Positions 1 through 5,314 of a DNA stretch of 7,180 bases are shown here, piece by piece. The stretch is from Gammaproteobacteria bacterium. GTDB lineage: Bacteria > Pseudomonadota > Gammaproteobacteria > Arenicellales > JAOTYS01. Under the pieces are notes generated by a model. It did not search any database. It was not told where the DNA came from and saw only the letters and a program-made list of their open reading frames with translations. The position numbers were made by a program, and so were the translations under genes. The stretch is from the NCBI GenBank assembly GCA_029861795.1, contig JAOTYS010000241.1, positions 1 to 7,180 of the forward strand, written 5' to 3'. The first letter of the stretch is position 1. Each line of letters starts with the position of its first letter.

Positions 1-35
1 GCTGCTTCCCGAGCGACTTTAACTGGATTCAAGAA

Positions 36-62
36 TCGGTGCACATCGCCGCCGTGCACCGA
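36..62. repeat. Perfect 9-bp inverted repeat, 9-nt loop
   Basis: TCGGTGCAC at 36-44 is the exact reverse complement of GTGCACCGA at 54-62. The arms can be lengthened by pairing GAATC (33-37, which includes the first two arm bases) with GATTC (68-72) across a bulge. There is no T-tract on either side, so a classical Rho-independent terminator is unlikely. It may be an operator or a structural RNA element of a gene outside the window. Confidence 0.5.
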
Positions 63-194
63 CGCAGGATTCCCTTATCGGTTTCCCAAGAGAGGCCACC
101 AACTCGGACGCACAATGAATGTATTACCAGAGCAGACTGAACACCGTTCGCGGGAGTGACGATGGATTTTCCGACACAATTGGGCGAGGTTGGA

Positions 195-290
195 TATTAC
201 AAATTAATTTATACATTTATTGTTTTATTTATCAATTGTTTGATGATGATTGTTAATACTTTCTATTAACTCTTCTCTTTCTAGATTGGT
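195..290. other. AT-rich intergenic segment with palindromes
   Basis: This segment is much richer in A and T than the flanking genes. It contains a 10-bp perfect palindrome AAATTAATTT (201-210) and a dyad GTTAATA-ctttc-TATTAAC (252-270). It lies downstream of the reductase gene, whose stop is at 317. It could be a promoter or protein-binding region for a gene to the left, or the scar of an old insertion. The sequence alone does not decide between these. Confidence 0.4.
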
Positions 291-305
291 AATGGTCAGG
301 AGCAT
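225..305 (-). CDS. Possible 26-aa small ORF after the reductase gene
   Basis: On the minus strand an ATG at 305-303, only 11 nt after the reductase stop, opens a 26-codon frame ending in TAA at 227-225. AGGAGG lies just upstream (minus strand, 312-307), but only 3 nt separate it from the ATG, which is shorter than usual. The predicted peptide starts MLLTITNLEREEL and ends HHQTIDK. It looks amphipathic and has no signal peptide or recognised family. It could be a real leaderless-type or translationally coupled small protein, or a chance frame in AT-rich DNA. Chance is more likely. Confidence 0.18.
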   Translation of the reverse strand: MLLTITNLEREELIESINNHHQTIDK

Positions 306-315
306 CCGCCTCCTG
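297..315 (-). terminator. Weak hairpin just after the reductase stop
   Basis: CAGGAG (297-302) pairs perfectly with CTCCTG (310-315) around a 7-nt loop, starting 2 nt past the TAG of the reductase gene on the minus strand. The stem is only 6 bp and no run of T follows, so intrinsic termination is doubtful. One arm contains the AGGAGG that would serve the 26-codon ORF, so the hairpin could instead mask that site. Confidence 0.25.
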
Positions 316-316
316 T

Positions 317-1696
317 CTACTCCAAAGGCTTGAGATCACCGAGCACTGTTGGAATCAGCTCGGCTACAGTGGGATGAATGTGCACGGCGCGTTGAATCAC
401 AGTGTAAGGCTTCCTTGCATACATCACGTCGATGAGGCAGTGAATTGCCTCATCACCGCTAATACCGAGGATTGCGGCACCTAAGATCTCCTTGGTATCG
501 GCGTCAACGATGACTTTAATGAATCCTTGCGTTTCGCTGCGTTCACGCGCGCGCCCCACCCGCGTCATCATACGCTTGCCTATTAGGGCGCGACGACCTG
601 AGTCTCGCACCTGTTGTTCAGTCATGCCCACACGCCCCAGCGGTGGATCGATGAACAGGCCATAACAAAGAAAACGGTCGCTGACCTTTCTCGGATCGTC
701 GTCTAGTAAGTTTGCAGCAACGATTTCGAAGTCGTTATAAGAGGTATGGGTAAATGCACCGCGGGCATTCACTTCCCCAATGGCCCATACGTCAGGGACA
801 TTGGTGCGCAATTGATCATCAACCTTGATGAAACCGCGCTCGTCTGTCTTAATGCCGGCCTGTGCCAGACCGAGTTCGTCGGTATTGGGTCGACGCCCTA
901 CCGCAAGAAGAACATGAGAGCCCACCACCTCCTTTGGTGTATCGGTGCAGCTCAACCCCACCACGACCTTACTGTTACGATTCTCTACGCGAATACATTG
1001 TGCATTGAGGCGTACCTCAATGCCCTCGTTCTCGATGATCTCCTTAACGGTTTCAGAGACATCTTCGTCGTCTCTGGCAATCAACCGGCTTCCCATCTCC
1101 ACGACTGTCACGCGACTACCGAAACGCCGGTACATCTGGGCAAATTCAAGTCCGATATAACTGCCACCGATTATGATTAGGTGTTCGGGGAGAAAATCCA
1201 CATCCATCATACTGCTGTTGGTGAGGTAATCCACTTGGTCCAGCCCTGGCATGTCCGGTATGGTTGCGCGGGCTCCAGTGTTGACAAAAATCTTGGCTGC
1301 CTTCAGCAGCTCTCCATTGACACTAACGGAATGATTGCTTTCAAAGCGTGCGTGACCGCGGTAGATGTCGAGGTTGGACATGCCTTCTAGCCATTTGGTT
1401 ACCCCTTGATTGGACGCACCGGCAACCTCGTCTTTGCGCTGTTTCACTCGCTTTATATCGACAGAGACTGGGCCACCAATGACTACGCCGAAGTCATCTC
1501 CACGACGAGCCATATACGCAGCCCGCGCGCTCGCTACCAAGGTCTTTGTAGGAATGCAGCCGGTGTTAATGCAGGTCCCGCCGAACAACTTTCGTTCGAT
1601 GATAGCGGTCTTCATCCCTGCCTGGGTCAAGCGCTCAGCGAGCGGTGGGCCAGATTGTCCGGTACCGATTATGATCGCGTCGTATTCTTTTGCCAT
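317..1696 (-). CDS. FAD-dependent pyridine nucleotide-disulfide oxidoreductase, mercuric-reductase-like
   Basis: A 459-residue class I flavoprotein disulfide reductase, expected to be a cytoplasmic NAD(P)H-dependent dimer. Visible motifs are the FAD-binding GTGQSG (11-16), the redox-active pair TCINTGC (Cys42, Cys47), the NAD(P)H Rossmann motif GGSYIGLEFA (177-186), AVGRRPN (265-271), and the C-terminal HIHPTVAE (439-446) with the His-Glu catalytic dyad. Two parts of true MerA are absent: the N-terminal heavy-metal-binding domain and the C-terminal vicinal cysteines. RclA-like or uncharacterised reductase activity is therefore more likely than mercuric reduction. The second FAD motif reads AIGEVN (305-310), with Glu308 where the family normally has Asp. 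The ATG at 1696 is chosen because AGAGG (minus strand, 1709-1705) sits 8 nt upstream and the Rossmann fold starts directly after it. An in-frame ATG at 1735 would add 13 atypical residues. It is last in a minus-strand cluster. Confidence 0.93.
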   Translation of the reverse strand: MAKEYDAIIIGTGQSGPPLAERLTQAGMKTAIIERKLFGGTCINTGCIPTKTLVASARAAYMARRGDDFGVVIGGPVSVDIKRVKQRKDEVAGASNQGVTKWLEGMSNLDIYRGHARFESNHSVSVNGELLKAAKIFVNTGARATIPDMPGLDQVDYLTNSSMMDVDFLPEHLIIIGGSYIGLEFAQMYRRFGSRVTVVEMGSRLIARDDEDVSETVKEIIENEGIEVRLNAQCIRVENRNSKVVVGLSCTDTPKEVVGSHVLLAVGRRPNTDELGLAQAGIKTDERGFIKVDDQLRTNVPDVWAIGEVNARGAFTHTSYNDFEIVAANLLDDDPRKVSDRFLCYGLFIDPPLGRVGMTEQQVRDSGRRALIGKRMMTRVGRARERSETQGFIKVIVDADTKEILGAAILGISGDEAIHCLIDVMYARKPYTVIQRAVHIHPTVAELIPTVLGDLKPLE

Positions 1697-1704
1697 TAGG
1701 GTTA

Positions 1705-1709
1705 CCTCT
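1705..1709 (-). promoter_or_regulatory. Ribosome binding site that fixes the reductase start
   Basis: AGAGG on the minus strand, 8 nt before the ATG at 1696. It lies inside the longer reading from the ATG at 1735, and it supports the shorter 459-residue protein. Confidence 0.6.
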
Positions 1710-1804
1710 GCTGGATAGACAAGTCCGCACTGCACGGTTGGTTGCTGAAGGAAAACGACCGCTACGTCTTTAACTGTCGTGGCTTACCCATGACAGAAAC
1801 GAGA

Positions 1805-1832
1805 ATTATATCGAAATGTACTATCAGTTCAC
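1805..1832 (-). promoter_or_regulatory. Candidate sigma-70 promoter for the reductase gene
   Basis: On the minus strand a perfect TATAAT (1810-1805) is preceded, 16 nt upstream, by GTGAAC (1832-1827), which matches TTGACA at three positions. Transcription would begin near 1798, giving a leader of about 100 nt before the ATG at 1696. The -35 box overlaps the 3' end of the lipoprotein gene. The 127-nt gap between these two genes fits separate transcription of the reductase. Confidence 0.4.
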
Positions 1833-2198
1833 GGTCACCTGTGCAGACGCAGCCTGACCTAACTCATACATAACTTCACTCTCTCCAGCGACCGAGTTGG
1901 TCTGGTTGGCTGATCCGTCGGGGCTGTTGCAAGTGTTAGATTGTCCCGCTCCGGGAATGGTGACTGTGACTTCTCCGGTGCACCGGGTGGTTATTGTATT
2001 CGCCCCTTTCGGTAAGGAATACGTGCCGCTTGCCGTGATTCTCACTGTGGTCCCAAGTGGTATGGTGCCGCCGGGAGAAATAGCCACTGGGGTCGTCGCC
2101 GGCACCCCTCCTCCACTGGAACTACCCCCGTCTCCACAAGCAGATACGAAGCTCAAAAAGACGACGATAAATGAACATAAGAAGATCTGACGTTGCAT
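1824..2198 (-). CDS. Small secreted lipoprotein, unknown function
   Basis: A 124-residue protein with a lipoprotein signal peptide: a short basic start (MQRQ), a hydrophobic core at about residues 5-18, and the lipobox VSAC with Cys21 as the lipidated residue. Position +2 after the Cys is Gly rather than Asp, so outer-membrane sorting is plausible if the Lol rules of Enterobacteria apply. A flexible Gly/Ser linker (22-31) leads to a Thr/Val-rich region of alternating residues that suggests a small beta-sandwich. It has two cysteines (73 and 90) that could form a disulfide. No family is recognised. The ATG at 2198 has an excellent AGGAGG 7 nt upstream. The gene starts 40 nt after the metalloenzyme stop on the same strand, so co-transcription is plausible. 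There is no evidence of a functional link between the two products. Confidence 0.82.
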   Translation of the reverse strand: MQRQIFLCSFIVVFLSFVSACGDGGSSSGGGVPATTPVAISPGGTIPLGTTVRITASGTYSLPKGANTITTRCTGEVTVTIPGAGQSNTCNSPDGSANQTNSVAGESEVMYELGQAASAQVTVN

Positions 2199-2201
2199 CC
2201 G

Positions 2202-2226
2202 ACCACCTCCTACATTTGTGGGTGGT
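2202..2226 (-). promoter_or_regulatory. Strong RBS partly inside a hairpin, lipoprotein gene
   Basis: On the minus strand AGGAGG (2211-2206) lies 7 nt before the lipoprotein ATG. Its last two bases fall in GGTGGT (2207-2202), which is the exact complement of ACCACC (2226-2221), giving a 6-bp stem with a 13-nt loop. The upstream arm starts 13 nt after the stop of the preceding gene (2239). Ribosomes finishing that gene could melt the stem, which would couple translation. The site is seen; the coupling is inference. Confidence 0.4.
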
Positions 2227-2238
2227 GACGATGAGCGC

Positions 2239-3330
2239 TTAGATGCCGATATCTTGTCGCATATCGAAGGCGGTCTCGTCTACGGAATATTTGGGCAAAA
2301 GCACACGAACATCCCCGCGCTCGAGAAATACAAACTGCCCGTCTTTCCAGTAAAAAGTGCCATCGAAGTCAACACTGGCGTCGATGACCACCCAGGCGAT
2401 CTCACCCGGGCTGTAGTCTCCGCAGGTATGGAAATGGAGATAGCGAGGACTTGCAAAGGTCACACCACCCCATCGTTCTAAGTCGGTCTCGGCAGGCTGT
2501 GGATAGAAGGTTTTGGGATGGATGCCAGCATGCCAGGAATGGACCACGTCACCATCTATATCAAACTTTTGCGATACCATTTTGTAGTGATCACGCACCG
2601 CCACTACGTTCTTTGGATCGCCTTGGAAATCCACGATGTGCCCTTGCTCTACAATGGCGATCACTGGTTGATCCAGCATCAGCTGCTTAGGTTCATAAGA
2701 TCTATTGGCAGTGCCGACGATCCAACGATTAAGCACGACCTTCCCCGACATAGAGCGGCAGGGAATGGGCCTAAATATCGACACGGGGAACAACGACAAA
2801 GTGAATCCCCCTGTGTTACCCGACGCGATTGCATCCGAATCAATGCTGCCGCGTACGTCCGTGCCCAAAGGACAAGTGATGTGCCACTCCCGTGCACTAT
2901 CAAGTTCTGCTTGAAGCTTTGACAACACATCCTGCATCAGACTATGGGGCACACGACAAAACTGTGAACCGAGAAAACCCGCGTCCAGCGCGTAGGTCAT
3001 GGTGATCGTTCCTGGACCTAAGTCATCGCAAAATCGGAGCTGATCGCCGATGCGGCTAAAGAAAATGGTGTGATCCGCGTGCTGCATGGCGCTGCTCACG
3101 ATTTTCGGAAGAGTTTCCGCGCTCTCGATCGGTGGTGTCCACAGCGTATGAACATTGGCACCCAGACCGCGCGACTCTTCTTCTACCGCGTTTCCCGCCG
3201 TTTCGTCATAGTATCCGTAACGGCTGTGTTCGCGAATGAATAATACGTGGTCACCGTTTTGGACTCCCACGCAGTCTTGCAACAGATTGAGTGCACCCGC
3301 TCTTAGTTCGCTATTCTGTGACATAAACAT
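2239..3330 (-). CDS. Leucyl aminopeptidase (M29)/NicX-like metalloenzyme
   Basis: A 363-residue cytoplasmic protein with no signal peptide. Its overall plan resembles the aminopeptidase T (M29)/2,5-dihydroxypyridine dioxygenase (NicX) superfamily: an N-terminal alpha/beta domain with a GDHVLFI strand (26-32) and an ADHTIFFSRIGD segment (85-96), then GTDVRGSID (156-164), an SGKVVLN strand (195-201), and a metal-site-like C-terminal half. Candidate ligands are His264, His267 and His271 (VVHSWHAGIHPK) and His299, His301 and Asp305 (RYLHFHTCGD). Known members use His/Glu/Asp clusters to bind Zn, Co or Fe. Which residues bind metal here is inference. The substrate is unknown; both peptidase and ring-cleaving dioxygenase chemistry are possible. 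Starts at 3330 or 3324 are two codons apart and neither has a clear Shine-Dalgarno site. It heads the minus-strand cluster, divergent from the MATE exporter gene. Confidence 0.72.
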   Translation of the reverse strand: MFMSQNSELRAGALNLLQDCVGVQNGDHVLFIREHSRYGYYDETAGNAVEEESRGLGANVHTLWTPPIESAETLPKIVSSAMQHADHTIFFSRIGDQLRFCDDLGPGTITMTYALDAGFLGSQFCRVPHSLMQDVLSKLQAELDSAREWHITCPLGTDVRGSIDSDAIASGNTGGFTLSLFPVSIFRPIPCRSMSGKVVLNRWIVGTANRSYEPKQLMLDQPVIAIVEQGHIVDFQGDPKNVVAVRDHYKMVSQKFDIDGDVVHSWHAGIHPKTFYPQPAETDLERWGGVTFASPRYLHFHTCGDYSPGEIAWVVIDASVDFDGTFYWKDGQFVFLERGDVRVLLPKYSVDETAFDMRQDIGI

Positions 3331-3363
3331 GCGTCCGGCGCGTTATTCAGAGTGAAAGAGTCT

Positions 3364-3390
3364 ATCTCGACCACACCTCATGGTCGAGAT
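3364..3390. promoter_or_regulatory. Perfect 10-bp dyad, possible operator
   Basis: ATCTCGACCA (3364-3373) and TGGTCGAGAT (3381-3390) are exact reverse complements separated by 7 nt. The centre is about 47 nt upstream of the metalloenzyme start. The position suits an operator overlapping its promoter, or a hairpin in its leader RNA. Neither side has a T-tract, so terminator function is unlikely. Confidence 0.45.
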
Positions 3391-3422
3391 CTAATCATCA
3401 CTATGCTAGGAGTAACGAAACA

Positions 3423-3647
3423 ATGCCACGGGGAAGCATCCAGGTCACGTGGCGATCTCTGTCGATTGAAAATTATCGGATAATCCGTATTCTCCCCGCC
3501 TTATCATTTGAATCGAGACTATGCATGATGTACAGATCATATGTTGGTTCCCACGCAGTAAGGTGGGTGGTCTCGGTCGCCTTCAGTATCATCGCAAATC
3601 TGTCGATCGTCGACCTGAACCTGCGGATTATCCAGCAGACCCAGTAA
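3423..3647 (+). CDS. Doubtful 74-aa ORF in the divergent intergenic region
   Basis: An ATG at 3423 follows AGGAG (3408-3412) with a 10-nt gap, slightly longer than ideal, and the frame runs 74 codons. The predicted peptide has a moderately hydrophobic middle-to-end section (about residues 45-68) that could be one membrane segment. It matches no family I recognise. The promoter-like boxes at 3466-3493 and several palindromes lie within it, which argues for regulatory rather than coding DNA. A chance frame is the favoured reading. Confidence 0.15.
   Translation: MPRGSIQVTWRSLSIENYRIIRILPALSFESRLCMMYRSYVGSHAVRWVVSVAFSIIANLSIVDLNLRIIQQTQ
3466..3493 (+). promoter_or_regulatory. Candidate MATE promoter with palindromes in the spacer
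   Basis: TTGAAA (3466-3471) and TATTCT (3488-3493) are separated by 16 nt and match the sigma-70 boxes at 5 and 4 positions. The spacer contains two overlapping perfect palindromes, ATTATC-G-GATAAT (3472-3484) and CGGAT-A-ATCCG (3477-3487). This is a classic place for a repressor, or for a MerR-type activator if the boxes are used. The leader to the MATE ATG at 3739 would be about 240 nt, which is long, so the assignment is tentative. Confidence 0.35.
3624..3633. promoter_or_regulatory. Second copy of the CGGATWATCC palindrome
   Basis: CGGATTATCC matches 10 of 11 positions of the reverse complement of the palindrome at 3477-3487. The copies start 147 nt apart, close to 14 DNA turns. Flanking CTGC (3621-3624) and GCAG (3635-3638) also pair around it. 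It may be an auxiliary operator for the MATE gene. Confidence 0.3.
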
Positions 3648-3738
3648 GTTCGCCGTAACCAGCGATCAGTTCACGATTGGCGCCCTGTGTCCCCTCTTTC
3701 TCAATAGATGAGACGGTAATGCTGTCCGAGAACATGGG

Positions 3739-5160
3739 ATGGAATTTTTGCCGAAGAAAAACAGGTTATCTCGATTGAAACAGTTTTGGTTGCTGGTGCG
3801 TCAGGCGATTGCCGGCGGTGATCATGACTTCACCTCGGGTCCGATCGGTCGGTCGGTGTTGTTGCTCGCCATCCCTATGATGCTCGAGATGTTTATGGAG
3901 TCGATATTCGCCGTGGTCGACATCTTCTTTGTGGCTCGTTTGGGTGCTGATGCAGTCGCCGCGGTCGGGTTGACAGAGGCGGTGATCACTTTGGTCTATG
4001 CGCTTGCCATTGGCCTCAGCATGTCTACCACCGCAATGGTCGCGCGCCGTGTTGGAGCCAAGAATCCGGAGGGTGCGGCTGTGGTCAGCGGTCAGGCGTT
4101 GTGGGTCGGCTTCGTAGTCGCGTTGGGTGTTGGTGTCATCGGCATATTGTTTGCCCGTGATATTTTGGTGTTGATAGGTGCGTCGACTACTGTAGTCGAA
4201 GATGGTTCGGGCTACACCGCGATCATGCTCGGTGGATCGTTGACTATTCTGTTTCTGTTCTTGCTTGGCGCCATATTCCGTGGTGCTGGGGATGCGAATA
4301 TCGCTATGCGAGCGTTATGGCTTGCCAACGGCATCAACATCGTGCTCGATCCCTGCTTGATTTTCGGCTTAGGTCCATTTCCAGAGATGGGCGTTACGGG
4401 CGCGGCTATTGCCACCAATATTGGCCGCGGGATCGGCGTGTGCTACGGATTGCATTGTCTATTTGGTCGCGCGGGTCGTATCCCGATGGATATTTCGCAC
4501 CTGCGAATCGTTCCGTCAGTGCTTGCAAGGTTGTTGCGTGTGTCGGTGGGGGGTGTGTTGCAATTCTTGATTGCCACCTCCAGCTGGGTCGTGTTGATGA
4601 AGATTGTCTCTGTGTACGGCAGCACCGCGATTGCTGGATACACCATTGCCATCCGGACGATCGATTTGACGATATTGCCCGCCTGGGGAATGAGCAACGC
4701 TGCGGCGACACTCGTTGGACAGAATCTTGGTGCCGGTGATCCCGACCGCGCCGAACGTTCTGTATGGGTGACAGTGCGGTACAACGCGGCGTTTATGATT
4801 AGCGTGGCCGTGGTGCTTATTATTTTCGCCGAGCCCATCCTGAGGCTTTTTATCGAAGATCCAACGGTGGTCGAGTATGGCGTCGATTGCCTTCGTTTCG
4901 TCAGCTACGGCTATGGGTTCTATGCAGTGGGCATGGTGCTAGAGCAGTCATTTAACGGCGCTGGCGACACGGTTACGCCGACCTGGATCAACCTGTTTTG
5001 TTTTTGGATCGTACAGATCCCCCTCGCCTACTCTTTAGCGCAGAAGTTGCAATTAGGACCGCAAGGCGTGTTCCTTGCGATTACTGTGGCGGAGTCTTTG
5101 ATCGCTTTGGTTGCGGTGTGGCTGTTTCGTCGGGGTCGGTGGAAGCTTAAGGCGGTTTAG
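3739..5160 (+). CDS. MATE-family multidrug/metabolite efflux transporter
   Basis: A 473-residue inner-membrane protein expected to export cationic drugs or metabolites in exchange for Na+ or H+. It has about 12 hydrophobic segments in two homologous halves. The internal symmetry can be read directly: FTSGPIGRSVLLLAIPMML (31-49) is the typical MATE opening; VARRVGAKNP (101-110) mirrors LVGQNLGAGDP (325-335); FRGAGDANIAM (180-190) mirrors FNGAGDTVTPT (405-415); and MGVTGAAIATN (217-227) is a conserved loop and helix. The length is normal for the family, and the frame is intact. The extra basic N-terminus (residues 1-30) precedes the first helix. The ATG at 3739 has no strong Shine-Dalgarno site, so the exact start is less certain than the product. 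It is transcribed away from the metalloenzyme gene. The substrate cannot be deduced. Confidence 0.93.
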   Translation: MEFLPKKNRLSRLKQFWLLVRQAIAGGDHDFTSGPIGRSVLLLAIPMMLEMFMESIFAVVDIFFVARLGADAVAAVGLTEAVITLVYALAIGLSMSTTAMVARRVGAKNPEGAAVVSGQALWVGFVVALGVGVIGILFARDILVLIGASTTVVEDGSGYTAIMLGGSLTILFLFLLGAIFRGAGDANIAMRALWLANGINIVLDPCLIFGLGPFPEMGVTGAAIATNIGRGIGVCYGLHCLFGRAGRIPMDISHLRIVPSVLARLLRVSVGGVLQFLIATSSWVVLMKIVSVYGSTAIAGYTIAIRTIDLTILPAWGMSNAAATLVGQNLGAGDPDRAERSVWVTVRYNAAFMISVAVVLIIFAEPILRLFIEDPTVVEYGVDCLRFVSYGYGFYAVGMVLEQSFNGAGDTVTPTWINLFCFWIVQIPLAYSLAQKLQLGPQGVFLAITVAESLIALVAVWLFRRGRWKLKAV

Positions 5161-5194
5161 TGGAGGGTTGGATACCGACAATTATATGACGAGT

Positions 5195-5217
5195 CTCCTG
5201 ACACCGGTTGTCAGGAG
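5195..5217 (+). terminator. Hairpin after the MATE gene, probable terminator
   Basis: CTCCTGACA (5195-5203) pairs perfectly with TGTCAGGAG (5209-5217) around a 5-nt loop, 35 nt after the MATE stop. The following TGTTGAAAATTTGG is only partly T-rich, so termination may be inefficient or Rho-assisted. The inner CTGACA/TGTCAG arms recur in a second dyad at 5251-5268, which leaves open a protein-binding role instead. Confidence 0.5.
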
Positions 5218-5250
5218 TGTTGAAAATTTGGTGTTTTGATCAACCTTATG

Positions 5251-5268
5251 CTGACATACTGCTGTCAG
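5251..5268. promoter_or_regulatory. CTGACA-N6-TGTCAG dyad upstream of the PEP-mutase-like gene
   Basis: CTGACA (5251-5256) and TGTCAG (5263-5268) form a perfect 6-bp dyad with a 6-nt gap, 46 nt before the ATG at 5315. The same half-sites occur in the hairpin at 5198-5214 with a 5-nt gap, about 53 nt away, close to five helical turns. This position suits a repressor site near the promoter of the downstream gene. No regulator gene is in the window. Confidence 0.35.
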
Positions 5269-5301
5269 TACGCATCTTGTAGAACGTGATCATTTGGTTA
5301 C

Positions 5302-5306
5302 GGGAG
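5302..5306 (+). promoter_or_regulatory. RBS that fixes the PEP-mutase-like start
   Basis: GGGAG lies 8 nt before the ATG at 5315. This favours that ATG over the in-frame TTG at 5294, which has no such site and would place this Shine-Dalgarno sequence inside the coding region. Confidence 0.65.
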
Positions 5307-5314
5307 ACCCAGTA

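Larger units (their letters stand above)
1..316. other. Left-edge intergenic region without a confident gene
   Basis: No frame here has a convincing start, ribosome binding site and protein-like content. Two plus-strand frames are open from the window edge, one to a TGA at 157-159 and one to a TGA at 138-140, so the tail of a gene entering from the left cannot be excluded. Neither translation is recognisable. The stretch holds a 9-bp dyad (36-62), an AT-rich segment from about 195 to 290, and a 26-codon minus-strand ORF just beyond the reductase stop. These are listed separately. Confidence 0.6.
3331..3738. other. Divergent intergenic region between metalloenzyme and MATE genes
   Basis: A 408-nt region between two outward-facing genes, so it should hold both promoters. 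It contains the 10-bp dyad at 3364-3390, a plus-strand promoter candidate at 3466-3493 with palindromes inside the spacer, a second related palindrome at 3624-3633, and a GTCGA-tcg-TCGAC dyad at 3602-3614. No minus-strand promoter with good boxes was found. A 74-codon plus-strand frame also lies here but is doubtful. Confidence 0.6.

Noticed and set aside
1..159. Partial gene entering from the left on the plus strand
   Set aside because: Two different frames are open (to 159 and to 140). Neither translation is recognisable, so there is no basis for choosing one.
746..1180. Plus-strand 144-codon frame, with smaller ones at 945-1160, 1181-1390 and 1406-1718
   Set aside because: All lie antisense to the reductase gene, whose motifs are unambiguous. 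Their translations show no family features.
317..1696. Annotation as mercuric reductase (merA)
   Set aside because: It lacks the N-terminal metal-binding domain, the C-terminal cysteine pair and any other mer gene.
1697..1735. Longer start for the reductase at the ATG at 1735
   Set aside because: It adds 13 residues before the Rossmann strand that are not typical of the family, and the AGAGG site serves the ATG at 1696.
2679..2930. Minus-strand 83-codon frame and several plus-strand frames inside 2218-2922
   Set aside because: They overlap the metalloenzyme gene in other frames and have Cys- and Arg-rich chance-like composition.
4206..4838. Frames on both strands within the MATE gene
   Set aside because: The MATE frame is intact with paired symmetry motifs, and the others are shadows of it.
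5294..5314. TTG start seven codons upstream for the PEP-mutase-like gene
   Set aside because: No Shine-Dalgarno site precedes the TTG, while GGGAG is correctly spaced for the ATG at 5315.
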